The notes beneath the pieces were generated by a model. That model worked only from the letters and a program-made list of their open reading frames with translations, was not told the DNA's origin and ran no database searches. From contig NZ_JIAD01000001.1 of the NCBI RefSeq assembly GCF_000688015.1, positions 1,426,001 to 1,490,000 of the forward strand: a DNA stretch of 64,000 nucleotides, in the 5' to 3' direction. This DNA comes from Eubacterium sp. AB3007. Its GTDB lineage: Bacteria > Bacillota > Clostridia > Peptostreptococcales > Anaerovoracaceae. Shown piece by piece: positions 1 to 8,291 of this stretch (within the stretch, counting starts at the first letter, position 1; each line of letters begins with the position of its first letter). A program made the translations under genes and the position numbers.

Positions 1-1
1 T

Positions 2-589
2 GAGATCGTCGCTTACATGAGAAAGCGTATGGACGAGGAGGCCCGGAAGACAGGCCTGAACTTCTCCCTGATCGGAACCCCGGCAGAGGGGCTGTCCGGC
101 CGTTTCGTGAAGATCGACCGGGAGCGCTACGGCGTGATCGAGGGGGTCACCGACAGAGACTACTACACCAACAGCTTCCATGTTCCTGTTTACTACAACA
201 TCAACGCCTTCGACAAGATCCGCCGCGAGGCACCTTACCACGAATTGACCAACGGCGGCCACATCTCCTATATCGAGCTGGACGGAGATCCACTGAAGAA
301 CCTGGATGCCTACGAGGCTGTGGTCCGCTGCATGAAAGAGAGCGGCATCGGCTACGGCTCCATCAACCACCCGGTGGACAGAGATCCCTGTTGCGGCTAT
401 ACCGGCATCATCGACAACGAGTGCCCCCAGTGCGGGCGCAGAGAAGATGACGGCGAGCCCAAGTTCGAGCGCATCCGTCGCATCACCGGTTACCTGGTAG
501 GTACCATGGATAACTGGAACGACGCCAAGACTGCCGAGGAGGCTGACCGCGTCAAACACAGTGTTGACAGCGGTATGGAGCAGCTGTAA
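2..589 (+). CDS. nrdD: Anaerobic ribonucleoside-triphosphate reductase, C-terminal part
   Basis: Partial at the left edge; the frame is open from the first bases. The 195 visible residues are the C-terminal end of a class III ribonucleotide reductase, which makes dNTPs without oxygen using a glycyl radical. Visible are the TNGGHISYIEL segment, a zinc site made of two cysteine pairs (DPCCG and CPQCG, about 21 residues apart), and the glycyl radical loop RRITGYLVG close to the end. The activase nrdG follows 61 bp downstream on the same strand, as is usual. Assignment is secure; the N-terminal ATP cone and catalytic barrel lie outside the window. Confidence 0.95.
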   Translation, partial: EIVAYMRKRMDEEARKTGLNFSLIGTPAEGLSGRFVKIDRERYGVIEGVTDRDYYTNSFHVPVYYNINAFDKIRREAPYHELTNGGHISYIELDGDPLKNLDAYEAVVRCMKESGIGYGSINHPVDRDPCCGYTGIIDNECPQCGRREDDGEPKFERIRRITGYLVGTMDNWNDAKTAEEADRVKHSVDSGMEQL

Positions 590-602
590 GGCAAAAGCAT
601 TC

Positions 603-633
603 AAGGGGTTGTTGCACTGCAACAGCCCCTTTT
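603..633 (+). terminator. Hairpin between nrdD and nrdG
   Basis: A near-perfect stem, AGGGG(T)TGTTGC paired with GCAACA(G)CCCCT around a 3-base loop, is followed by TTTT. It ends about 6 bases before the nrdG ribosome binding site, so it may cut nrdG expression relative to nrdD or protect the nrdD mRNA end. Confidence 0.55.
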
Positions 634-650
634 GATGGGAGGATATACTA

Positions 651-1217
651 ATGAACGAAACCATTCGACTCGCCGGCGTGGCCCGGGAATCCATCGTAGA
701 CGGTCCTGGCCTTAGGTTCGCCGTATTCTGTCAGGGCTGCCCTCACAACTGCCCTGACTGCCACAATCCAGAGACCCACGATTTCGGTGGTGGGCAGGAT
801 GTTTCCATCGAGAAGATCCTGGCGGCCATCGACGAGAACCCTCTGCTTTCCGGCGTCACCTTCAGCGGCGGGGAACCCTCCTGCCAGCCAGAAGGATTTC
901 TGGCTCTGGCCAGAGAGATCCGCAAGAGAGGGCTGAACATCTGGATGTACAGCGGATATACGCTGGAGGAACTTTTTCGGTTCGCCGATCCGAACGGAAG
1001 CGGATATGCCTCCCGGGATGCCCGCTGGGAAGACCCCGCCATGCGGGAAGCCCTTCGGCAGCTTTTGATGACCATCGATGTGCTGATCGATGGGCGCTTC
1101 CAGAAGCCCCATCGGGATCTGACCCTGCTCTACCGAGGCAGCACCAACCAGCGCGTCATCGATATGAAGAAGACGCTGTCGACAGGACATCTGACGTTGG
1201 TAGATTTGGGCCAGTAA
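651..1217 (+). CDS. nrdG: Anaerobic ribonucleotide reductase activating protein (radical SAM)
   Basis: 188 residues. It uses SAM and a 4Fe-4S cluster to generate the glycyl radical on NrdD. The cluster motif C-PHN-C-PD-C (CX3CX2C) sits in FCQGCPHNCPDCHNP near residue 30, and the SAM-binding segment FSGGEPSCQPEGF near residue 72. Ribosome binding site GGGAGG lies about 8 bases before the ATG. It is transcribed with nrdD; a strong terminator follows. Length is slightly above the roughly 150-170 residues common for NrdG, because of a longer middle segment around residues 110-125. Confidence 0.95.
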   Translation: MNETIRLAGVARESIVDGPGLRFAVFCQGCPHNCPDCHNPETHDFGGGQDVSIEKILAAIDENPLLSGVTFSGGEPSCQPEGFLALAREIRKRGLNIWMYSGYTLEELFRFADPNGSGYASRDARWEDPAMREALRQLLMTIDVLIDGRFQKPHRDLTLLYRGSTNQRVIDMKKTLSTGHLTLVDLGQ

Positions 1218-1236
1218 GCATCAAAATCACATATAT

Positions 1237-1273
1237 CCCAGAAAAGACCGCCTGACGGCGGTCTTTTCTGGGG
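1237..1273 (+). terminator. Terminator of nrdDG
   Basis: Perfect 16-bp stem (CCCAGAAAAGACCGCC pairing with its complement) around a tiny loop directly after nrdG, with the T-rich TCTTTTC in the descending arm. Strong intrinsic terminator. Confidence 0.85.
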
Positions 1274-1322
1274 TAATTTTATTCATTATTGTATTGTAAG
1301 CGAACTATGTTCAGCGCACTTC

Positions 1323-1351
1323 TTGACTTATGATACTTTAGACCGTATAAT
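1323..1351 (+). promoter_or_regulatory. Promoter of the LysR gene
   Basis: TTGACT at 1323-1328 and TATAAT at 1346-1351 with a 17-bp spacer: a near-consensus sigma-70/SigA promoter. The predicted start of transcription is near 1358, about 40 bases before the LysR ATG. Confidence 0.8.
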
Positions 1352-1368
1352 AAGTAAAACGGTTTTTT

Positions 1369-1385
1369 CTTATACTTGATATAAG
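1369..1385. promoter_or_regulatory. Palindromic operator candidate upstream of LysR gene
   Basis: CTTATACTTGATATAAG is a perfect 6+5+6 inverted repeat that contains the T-N11-A core of LysR-type sites. It lies just downstream of the predicted transcription start and 13 bases before the ATG, a position that fits autorepression. Function is inferred. Confidence 0.5.
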
Positions 1386-1398
1386 GGCATATTATAGC

Positions 1399-2280
1399 AT
1401 GGATAACAGGAAATATGAGGCTTTGTTGCTGGTCGCAGAGCACGGCAGCATCACACGAGCCTCCGAGATCATGGGATATACGCAATCCGGGATCACGCAG
1501 ATGATCAACAGTCTGGAGAAGGATCTGGGGATCAAGCTGCTCACCCGTACCAACAAGGGCGCCGTACTGACCAACGCCGGCAAACGGCTCCTGCCCTATA
1601 TGCGGCAGGAGAACAAGTGGGAGAACCACATCCGCCAGGAGTGCGCCAACATGCGCGGACTGGAGACAGGCTCCGTCACCGTCGGCTGCCTGTCCAGCAT
1701 CAGTGCCGCCTGGATGCCAGATATCCTTAAGCACTTCGCCGAGAAGCACCCCGGCATCAAGGTCTACATGCGTGAGGCAGAATCCGAGGCCATCGAGGAA
1801 CTACTGCTCGGCGGCCGGATCGACGTGGCCATTACTGAACTCAAGAAAAAGAAAGCCTACGAGGCGAAGACCCTTCGCCAGGATGAGATTTTTGCTATCC
1901 TTCCCCATGGCCACGAGCTAGCGAACCGTGAGACACTGACCCTGAAGGAACTGACCAGTTATCCCTTCATTTCATACAGTACGGGAGATGCGGGAGCAGA
2001 TGATCCCGGTTTTCCGGAATCCGTCACCAACAACCGCTACCGCTTCAACGTCATGTACTCCTGCAAAAACGATTTCACCGCCCTTGAGATGGTGAACAGC
2101 GGCCTGGGCATTTCGATCTGCGGCGAGCTCATGCTGAGCAACCACAACGTGGACAATGTGATCGTCCCCCTGGATCCGCCTTTGTACCGGACGCTGGGGA
2201 TCGCGACCAGAGCCCACGAGACTCCGCTGCCCGCCACTCAGGTGTTCATCCGCTGCGTGGAGGAGATCACCGCCCTGTAA
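1399..2280 (+). CDS. LysR-family transcriptional regulator
   Basis: 293 residues. The N-terminal winged helix (residues 1-60) carries the typical AEHGSITRASEIMGYTQSGITQMINSLEKDLG helix-turn-helix pattern; a linker helix and a periplasmic-binding-protein-like effector domain follow from about residue 90. It is monocistronic, with its own promoter and a palindrome before the ATG. The target is unknown: neighbouring genes are nrdG and a convergent transporter fusion. It is clearly paralogous to the broken LysR gene at 62040-62930, with matching C-terminal wording such as PLDPP and a similar motif order. Confidence 0.93.
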   Translation: MDNRKYEALLLVAEHGSITRASEIMGYTQSGITQMINSLEKDLGIKLLTRTNKGAVLTNAGKRLLPYMRQENKWENHIRQECANMRGLETGSVTVGCLSSISAAWMPDILKHFAEKHPGIKVYMREAESEAIEELLLGGRIDVAITELKKKKAYEAKTLRQDEIFAILPHGHELANRETLTLKELTSYPFISYSTGDAGADDPGFPESVTNNRYRFNVMYSCKNDFTALEMVNSGLGISICGELMLSNHNVDNVIVPLDPPLYRTLGIATRAHETPLPATQVFIRCVEEITAL

Positions 2281-2282
2281 AA

Positions 2283-2310
2283 AAACGAGGCTGCCGCAAC
2301 AGCCTCGTTT
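2283..2310. terminator. Bidirectional terminator
   Basis: AAACGAGGCTG pairs with CAGCCTCGTTT around a 6-base loop, with A and T runs on both sides. It sits between the convergent LysR gene and the DMT-NUDIX gene and can serve both. Confidence 0.8.
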
Positions 2311-2313
2311 TCT

Positions 2314-3837
2314 TTATCTCTTCTTCCTTGCCTTCTTCACGATCGCCGCGAAATCCATGATGATCATGGCCGGGATCCCCCAGATCGGGACCCCGTAGTA
2401 GTTGTAGATCGGAATCTCCCGACGCCCCTTCATCCACCGGTAGTTGTTCCCGTTCCTGGCGATCTGCGCCGCCAGCGTATCGTCCGTCTCCTCCTGCACG
2501 ATATCCAGATGATGCATCTCCGGCTCCTTCTCTAGCAGATATTCCACCGGCACCAGAATGGTCTCCTGCACCTCTTCCGGATCCGGGTGGAAGTCCGCCG
2601 TATCCAGCCGTCCCACAAAGCAATACATCTTGACACCTGTCAACCCATGATAGGTATCCATCTGGTTGATGATGTGCAGTGCCTTCCGGTCGATGCCGAG
2701 TTCCTCCACCGTCTCGCGCATAGCGCAGTCCTCCGGCGCTTCCTCCGGCCGCAGTTCTCCCCCAGGGAAACACACCTCGCCCTGGTTGAACAGCACACCT
2801 CGGTTTCTGGACTCCAGCACCATGTGCTCCTTGCCATCGATCTCCACCAGCGGGATCATACAGGCGAAGTACCGCCGCTTGTCGATGGTCTTCGGCTTGC
2901 GTGTCGCAAAGATCCCGTCCAGCTCGTGCTCGTATTGTCTCTCCGTTGCCACCTCATCCAGCGTCCGCTGATTGTAGGTGTCGTACAGCGTCAACAGGGA
3001 GGCGCTGATGAGCAGCACCACCCCTACGATGGTATTCCACAGGATGGACTCGTGGAGCAACACCAGCGCCAGCACCGGTGCGATGGCCGGCTTGATGAAA
3101 AACGCGATGGAACCTGTGGTGGCATCCGAGTACTTGATCGCAATGAAGTAGAACAGGTATCCGAGTCCTGTGACGAACACACCGCAGTAGAGCACCAGTA
3201 GCGGACTCTCCGCGACCCCCGCCACCACCGGCCGTCCGGTGATCAGCAACACCACCAGCAACACCAGCGATCCCAGCACAAAACTAATGCTGGTCTGAGC
3301 AAATGTCCCGATTCTGCCGATGGTCTTCTTCCCCATGACCGTGTACGCCGCAAAGGTCACCGAGGCCACCAGCATCAGCGCCATTCCGGCCACCGTGTTC
3401 CCGGGCTGGATATCCCAGGGCCGGATCATGAACACTGCAGCGACAACGCCGATCCCAAAGGCGACGGTCTTCAGACGGTCCATCTTCTCCGATGTAAACA
3501 GATGGGCCTCCACCATGGTGAACAGCGGGTTCAGACAGATCAACGAGGCGGCGGTCGCGGCGTTGCACCGCTCTACCCCCAGCTGGAAACAAAGCATACT
3601 CACCGGAATGCCCATACATCCCACCAGAAACAGCCAGCCCAGATCCGCCGGATGTATGATGGTTCCCCTGCGCCTGACCTCCCTGATTCCGAAGGGCGCC
3701 AGGATGATCCCTCCGATCAGAAATCGAAGAAATGTCAGCTGTACGGAATCAAAACTTGCCCCCGCGCTCTTCAGGGCCACCTCCATGGTGCCAAACAGGA
3801 ACGCGGTCAATAGTATGCAGATTATTACTTTTTTCAT
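2314..3837 (-). CDS. DMT (EamA) transporter fused to a C-terminal NUDIX hydrolase
   Basis: 507 residues in one open frame. Residues 1-287 are a ten-helix drug/metabolite transporter built of two EamA repeats. After a charged linker (about 288-320) comes a NUDIX domain, residues about 320-507. The Nudix box at 360-382 fits GX5EX7REUXEEXGU (it reads RETVEELGI at its end), and the preceding EVCFPGG resembles the CoA/ADP-ribose pyrophosphatase subgroup. There is no internal start with a good ribosome binding site near the junction, so a genuine fusion is likely. EamA proteins usually export metabolites, and NUDIX proteins cleave nucleoside diphosphate-X compounds; the shared substrate, if any, is unknown. 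A good minus-strand promoter lies upstream. Confidence 0.88.
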   Translation of the reverse strand: MKKVIICILLTAFLFGTMEVALKSAGASFDSVQLTFLRFLIGGIILAPFGIREVRRRGTIIHPADLGWLFLVGCMGIPVSMLCFQLGVERCNAATAASLICLNPLFTMVEAHLFTSEKMDRLKTVAFGIGVVAAVFMIRPWDIQPGNTVAGMALMLVASVTFAAYTVMGKKTIGRIGTFAQTSISFVLGSLVLLVVLLITGRPVVAGVAESPLLVLYCGVFVTGLGYLFYFIAIKYSDATTGSIAFFIKPAIAPVLALVLLHESILWNTIVGVVLLISASLLTLYDTYNQRTLDEVATERQYEHELDGIFATRKPKTIDKRRYFACMIPLVEIDGKEHMVLESRNRGVLFNQGEVCFPGGELRPEEAPEDCAMRETVEELGIDRKALHIINQMDTYHGLTGVKMYCFVGRLDTADFHPDPEEVQETILVPVEYLLEKEPEMHHLDIVQEETDDTLAAQIARNGNNYRWMKGRREIPIYNYYGVPIWGIPAMIIMDFAAIVKKARKKR

Positions 3838-3877
3838 CTTCTGCCTTACTCCTCCCCCTTTGATTTCACTGACTATT

Positions 3878-3907
3878 AGAATACTCCCTGTTTCGTCTTT
3901 TTGTCAA
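3878..3907 (-). promoter_or_regulatory. Promoter of the DMT-NUDIX gene
   Basis: On the minus strand TTGACA (3907-3902) and TATTCT (3883-3878) are separated by 18 bp, about 40 bases upstream of the ATG at 3837. GGGGGAGGAG lies between promoter and start. Confidence 0.7.
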
Positions 3908-3982
3908 CCATGCCTGGACCGTGCAAAAGAATGCTATAATTGCTATTTGGCTAAAAGTGTTAGTAGCACGTTAGTATTGTTT

Positions 3983-3991
3983 TGGTATAAT
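3983..3991 (+). promoter_or_regulatory. Extended -10 promoter of the small membrane-anchored protein
   Basis: TGGTATAAT forms an extended -10 element 85 bases upstream of the ATG at 4076; no clear -35 is seen. Confidence 0.5.
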
Positions 3992-4075
3992 CATTAGCAA
4001 TAACATCAAAAACCAATTGTCTTCTATCGTTGGTGCAACCACTCACAAAGCAAATTCAAGAGGATTTTACCCATC

Positions 4076-4546
4076 ATGCAACAAAAACCATCCACCTCTA
4101 AACGAAAAGCAATCATAACTGTTGTTCTTTTTTTCGCAGTTCTCCTGGTGCTGTATTCCTCAGTGCATGCCGGCCTGAACCTGCACGCTCAGCGCACATA
4201 TGCCAGTGCAGACAACGGGTTTTCCAAAAATGCACTCGGTGATTACAGCAAACAGGCTGACGATATGAACCTGACTTTCTACAAAGCGCCTTACCTATCC
4301 TTCCGGACTAACCTGTCTGCAGGAAATGAGGAGATTGCACTGATCATCTGGATATCCCTTATCGGGGACAAAAAAGAATACGGTGTGATACTACAGGACG
4401 ACAAGTCGCAAAGAACGCGACAGATCAAGGTCGACCACACCCTCGCCCCCTACAACAAAGACGAGCAAGTCTTCCTTACAAAGCACGCTGAGGACCTCCG
4501 CAAGCTCCGTCAGTTAGCCGATAGAGAATGGAATCTATTCAACTGA
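4076..4546 (+). CDS. Hypothetical secreted or membrane-anchored protein
   Basis: 156 residues, not recognised. Residues 11-33 form a basic N-terminus followed by one hydrophobic segment (AIITVVLFFAVLLVLYSSV), either a signal anchor or an uncleaved signal peptide, so the remaining ~120 polar residues should lie outside the cell. The C-terminal part has a charged helix (EDLRKLRQLADREWNLF). No cysteines and no known motif were seen. An AGAGG ribosome binding site lies 12 bases before the start. It is monocistronic, followed by a GC-rich hairpin. Confidence 0.75.
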   Translation: MQQKPSTSKRKAIITVVLFFAVLLVLYSSVHAGLNLHAQRTYASADNGFSKNALGDYSKQADDMNLTFYKAPYLSFRTNLSAGNEEIALIIWISLIGDKKEYGVILQDDKSQRTRQIKVDHTLAPYNKDEQVFLTKHAEDLRKLRQLADREWNLFN

Positions 4547-4547
4547 T

Positions 4548-4586
4548 CACGGGCGCCGCCAAAATACCGGCGCTCTCTTTTCTTTC
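4548..4586 (+). terminator. Terminator after the 156-residue protein
   Basis: GGCGCCG pairs with CCGGCGC around a short loop and is followed by TCTTTTCTTT. Confidence 0.55.
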
Positions 4587-4635
4587 CCCGCAGTTTGTGG
4601 TATCATAGCAAGGAGTTAAGAAAACAGGAGGAACT

Positions 4636-5523
4636 ATGTCAGACTATATCGTAAGAGCTACCGCCGCGGACAACAGCATCCGCGCCTTCGCCATCACCGC
4701 AGGGGACATGGTAGAGAAAGCCAGGACCACCCATGGACTCACCCCCGTCACCACCGCCGCCCTTGGCAGACTCCTTTCTGCCGGCGCCATGATGGGATCC
4801 ATGATGAAGGGGGAGAAGGACCTGCTCACCATCCAGTACCGTTGCGACGGACCTGCCAAGGGAATGACAGTCACCGCCGACGGACAGGGCAACGTGAAGG
4901 GCTACGTCACTGAGCCCTATGTGGATATTCCCCCGAAATCCAAGGGCAAGCTGGACGTGGGCGGTGCCATCGGAAACGGGATCCTCAGTGTCAGCATGGA
5001 TCTGGGGCTCCGGGATCCCTATTCGGGGCAGGTGGAGATCCAGACCGGCGAGGTAGGCGACGACCTGGCCTATTATTTCACCGTATCTGAACAGACTCCT
5101 TCCGCAGTAGGTCTGGGCGTCAAGGTGGACACGGACTGCTCCGTGCTTTGTGCAGGAGGATTCATCATCCAGCTCATGCCCTTCGCCACCGAGGAGACGA
5201 TCTCCGCCCTGGAGGCGCGCATCGCCCAGACGCCACCGGTGACCACCATGTTAGAGGAGGGGAAGGGGCCGGAGCAGATCCTGGAGTTCATCCTGGGGGA
5301 TCTCGGACTAGACATCTTTGAGACCTGCGAGACCAGGTTCCACTGCGACTGCAGCAAGGAACGGATCAGCCGGGCACTCTCCACCCTGAGCAAGAAGGAA
5401 CTGGACGACATCATCGCTGACGGAGAAGAGATCGAGGTCAAGTGCTTCTTCTGCAACTCCGCCTATACATTCGGCATCGAGGAACTGAAGGAGATCGAGC
5501 GAATCGGGCTCGGAAAGGAATAG
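4636..5523 (+). CDS. hslO: Redox-regulated chaperone Hsp33
   Basis: 295 residues, the normal length. It is a cytoplasmic holdase activated by oxidative unfolding. The N-terminal substrate-binding domain is complete (YIVRATAADNSIRAFAITA onward), and the C-terminal redox switch has both cysteine pairs: HCDC near residue 238 and CFFC near residue 271, which bind zinc when reduced. An AGGAGG site lies 6 bases before the ATG. The serine acetyltransferase gene starts 2 bases after its stop, so the two are co-transcribed, which links a thiol-stress chaperone to cysteine synthesis. Confidence 0.97.
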   Translation: MSDYIVRATAADNSIRAFAITAGDMVEKARTTHGLTPVTTAALGRLLSAGAMMGSMMKGEKDLLTIQYRCDGPAKGMTVTADGQGNVKGYVTEPYVDIPPKSKGKLDVGGAIGNGILSVSMDLGLRDPYSGQVEIQTGEVGDDLAYYFTVSEQTPSAVGLGVKVDTDCSVLCAGGFIIQLMPFATEETISALEARIAQTPPVTTMLEEGKGPEQILEFILGDLGLDIFETCETRFHCDCSKERISRALSTLSKKELDDIIADGEEIEVKCFFCNSAYTFGIEELKEIERIGLGKE

Positions 5524-5525
5524 AG

Positions 5526-6473
5526 ATGGAAATCTTTACAAAGCAACCACTGCGTTCATATACGGAAACCAACAAGCAGACGATGGACCGGGAGATCGAC
5601 GAGATCGTCGGGATCATTCTCGACGACTACAACAAAGGCCGGGACATCGATGACATGAACATCGCAGAGCAGCCAGATCCCGACAAGATCGAGCTGATTA
5701 TCCACGAACTACAGATGATCCTCTACCCCGGCTACTACCGGGAGCACGAGTATCGCACCCGCAACCTGACCACCAAAATCCATGTGCTCATCGAAGACGT
5801 GATGTACAACCTGCGCAAGCAGATCGAGATCGCGCTCCTCAGCGACACCGCCTACGAGGACACCGACAAAGCCACGCGCAAGCGCGTTGCCCAGCGGATC
5901 TGCCTGGAGTATTTCCGGGCCATCCCCCGCATGCGTGAGTACCTGAACACGGACATCCAGGCCACCTTCGATGGAGACCCCGCTGCCTGCAACAAGGAAG
6001 AGATCATCCTGGCCTATCCTGGCCTGCTGGCCTCCTCCATCTACCGCATGGCACACGAGCTGCACCTGCTGAACGTGCCGCTCCTGCCCCGTATGATGAC
6101 GGAGTACGCGCACCGGATCACCGGCGTGGACATCCATCCCGGTGCCACCATCGGTAAGTACTTCTTCATCGACCACGCCACCGGCATCGTGGTAGGCTCC
6201 ACCTCCATCATCGGGGAGCACGTCAAGGTCTACCAGGGCGTGACCATCGGAGCCCTGTCCACCAAACTCGGCCATCAGCTGCACGGCACCCGGCGCCACC
6301 CCACCATCGAGGACGATGTCACCATCTACTCCGGGGCCACCATCCTGGGAGGCAACACGATCATCGGTAAGGGTTCTGTCATCGGCGGTAACTCCTTTGT
6401 GACCCGCTCGGTCCCACCCTACTCCACCGTACTGACCCAGAGCGAGGTGACGGTGCAGAATCAAAACAAATAA
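5526..6473 (+). CDS. Serine O-acetyltransferase
   Basis: 315 residues from the ATG at 5526, chosen over longer in-frame starts because GGAAAGGAA sits just before it and it begins 2 bases after hslO. The protein makes O-acetylserine, the precursor for cysteine. An N-terminal helical region (1-180) of the CysE/EpsC type is followed by left-handed beta-helix hexapeptide repeats (about 195-300), with the catalytic FIDHATGIVVG segment (His and Asp) and the GHQLHGTRRHPTIEDDV loop. The N-terminal domain is longer than that of E. coli CysE and resembles the EpsC-type enzymes found in Bacteroidetes and Clostridia. Confidence 0.93.
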   Translation: MEIFTKQPLRSYTETNKQTMDREIDEIVGIILDDYNKGRDIDDMNIAEQPDPDKIELIIHELQMILYPGYYREHEYRTRNLTTKIHVLIEDVMYNLRKQIEIALLSDTAYEDTDKATRKRVAQRICLEYFRAIPRMREYLNTDIQATFDGDPAACNKEEIILAYPGLLASSIYRMAHELHLLNVPLLPRMMTEYAHRITGVDIHPGATIGKYFFIDHATGIVVGSTSIIGEHVKVYQGVTIGALSTKLGHQLHGTRRHPTIEDDVTIYSGATILGGNTIIGKGSVIGGNSFVTRSVPPYSTVLTQSEVTVQNQNK

Positions 6474-6481
6474 AGAACAAG

Positions 6482-6515
6482 CAGGGCCATCTCATGTGAG
6501 ACGGCCCTGTTTGGT
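6482..6515. terminator. Terminator between serine acetyltransferase and aldolase genes
   Basis: CAGGGCCATCTCA pairs with TGAGACGGCCCTG around two bases, followed by a T-rich tract. It serves the convergent genes on both sides. Confidence 0.7.
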
Positions 6516-6521
6516 TCCTAA

Positions 6522-7739
6522 TTATTTCATTCTTCGGTCGATGGCTTCCATCGCCGCCTCTTCGATCAGACAGCATTTTTGGAAGGCATCCTCCAGATCA
6601 CTTCCGAGACAGACCATGCCGTGATGGGCCATGATCGCACCTGACCCGTTTCCAAGGGCATCCAGTGTTCTGCTCGTGAGTTTCCTGGTCCCGGGAAGGG
6701 CATATCGGGCAACCTTGATGAGTTCACCGATCTTGCTCCGGCTCTCCTCCTCTTCCACCTGCAAGGGCATCTCCGCAGCAGCGAACACACTGCAGTTCTT
6801 GGAATGGGTGTGGAGCACCGCTCTCGCCTCAGGCCTCCTTCTGTAAATGCCAGCATGAAGCCCCTTCTCCGAGGTAGGTTTCTGTTCCCCCTCGTAGTGC
6901 AGATCCGCGATCCGTACCCGCACCATATCCGACGGTCGTAATCTCTCGTAATCGATCCCCGATGGTGTACAAAGCATATACTCCTCATCCAGCCGCACGG
7001 AAAGGTTGCCCCAGGTCCCCTGGACCAAGCCCTTCTCCGCCAGCATCCGTCCGTACTTCACCAGAGCTTCGGCAGCCTCTTTCCAAGGGAGCGTGCTCCC
7101 GTCGTTCTCCGGCCCAGCACCATGCTCCGGAGCGACCTGCCCGATCTGCTCCTGTTCCAGGGATGGGCGGGAGTACTTTCGCCTGTAGACAGCACGCATC
7201 AGGCGGCAGTCCACTGCCCCCAGCGGTTTCCGTCCACCGATCACGGAGGCTTTCAGGTTCACTTCTGCAGATTTCTCCAGAATGTCCAGGGCCACGCAGG
7301 CTTCTGACAGTGTTCTTCCGGCGGTGATCACATAGGGATCATCTCCGGAAACCATGACTGCTCCTGCCTTGCGAAGCGCCTTCTGGACGGATCGCACGGA
7401 CCCGCCTACGGCAATCACCTTCCGTCCGATGATCTGAGCCATATCGTCCAGCGAAGCACAGATCTCCCTGCCGGAAGCAGCACAGATACCCGCATAAGGT
7501 GTCCGCGCCACCACAAGCGCCTCCAGATCTCCCGCGGCCATGAGTATGTCCTTATGTGGATCCGCCAGCTCGGTGCAATCCGATATGCAGGCATACTCAA
7601 ACTGCCGAAAATCCGTCTCCGGGTCGGTAACAAAGCAGTACCCATCCTTCTTCAGAAAAATCTGCGCCTGGCCCGCCGTATAATATGGCTGCAGACCAAG
7701 GTGTACAGCGTACTTCCTGATTACATCCGTCTTATCCAT
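6522..7739 (-). CDS. Tandem class II aldolase/adducin-like protein with degenerate first domain
   Basis: 405 residues, about twice the size of a normal class II aldolase. The C-terminal domain (about 215-405) has the full active-site set: the NLSVR and CTPSGIDYERL phosphate-site loops, Glu291 in SEKGLH, and the zinc histidines in HTH (310, 312) and AHHG (372/373). The N-terminal half (about 1-180) keeps the same order of landmarks (SLDDMAQIIG, then DDPYVITAGRTLSEACVALDILEK) but has lost the zinc histidines, so it looks like a pseudo-enzyme repeat. Substrate is unknown; fuculose phosphate, ribulose phosphate or a methylthioribulose phosphate are family options. It is last gene of a GtrA-TetR-aldolase operon. 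Confidence 0.85.
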   Translation of the reverse strand: MDKTDVIRKYAVHLGLQPYYTAGQAQIFLKKDGYCFVTDPETDFRQFEYACISDCTELADPHKDILMAAGDLEALVVARTPYAGICAASGREICASLDDMAQIIGRKVIAVGGSVRSVQKALRKAGAVMVSGDDPYVITAGRTLSEACVALDILEKSAEVNLKASVIGGRKPLGAVDCRLMRAVYRRKYSRPSLEQEQIGQVAPEHGAGPENDGSTLPWKEAAEALVKYGRMLAEKGLVQGTWGNLSVRLDEEYMLCTPSGIDYERLRPSDMVRVRIADLHYEGEQKPTSEKGLHAGIYRRRPEARAVLHTHSKNCSVFAAAEMPLQVEEEESRSKIGELIKVARYALPGTRKLTSRTLDALGNGSGAIMAHHGMVCLGSDLEDAFQKCCLIEEAAMEAIDRRMK

Positions 7740-7742
7740 ATT

Positions 7743-8291
7743 CTAACACATGTAGGGCGCCGCCAGACGGCAGAAAGTCTCGTGCATCCGTGCGGCATCG
7801 AACTCCTTCTTGTTGATGAAATAGTGGTTCAAAAGGGCATAATAAACGCCCGTGATCATAACGACTCTATCGTCTTTCTCGTGCTCCGGTAGGTCGGGGA
7901 GATTCTCCCAAACGATACTCTCGATCCGTTGGAAAGCGGGTGCCTCATCATCACGGATCATCGCGTTGTTCAGCAGCTTACTTGCCAGCACCGGATACTT
8001 CTCAGTATCCTCGAGCAGCTTCTGGAACAGTTCTTCTATCGCATCTTTCCCAGTTTTGCCTCCACTCTTGTACAGATCTACGAGATCCTTTACTTCCTCA
8101 TCGATCAGCGCATAGTACAGATCGTTGATAGTAGCAAAGTGGTTGAAGATCGTTGTCCGACACATCTCTGATTCTTCCGCTATATCGTTAAATGTGACGT
8201 GTCCGATGCCCTTCTCTTCGAACAATCTCTTAGCCGAATGCATGATGATGCGACGGCTGCGTGCGCGTTTTCCAGATAGCCTCTTCTTCAT
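7743..8291 (-). CDS. TetR-family transcriptional regulator
   Basis: 182 residues. The N-terminal TetR DNA-binding domain (about 10-58) is complete: IIMHSAKRLFEEKGIGHVTFNDIAEESEMCRTTIFNHF. The C-terminal ligand domain is not assignable to a subfamily. Start overlaps the stop of the GtrA gene (ATGA) and its stop lies 3 bases before the aldolase start, so the three genes form one transcription unit. It probably controls that unit. Confidence 0.92.
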   Translation of the reverse strand: MKKRLSGKRARSRRIIMHSAKRLFEEKGIGHVTFNDIAEESEMCRTTIFNHFATINDLYYALIDEEVKDLVDLYKSGGKTGKDAIEELFQKLLEDTEKYPVLASKLLNNAMIRDDEAPAFQRIESIVWENLPDLPEHEKDDRVVMITGVYYALLNHYFINKKEFDAARMHETFCRLAAPYMC

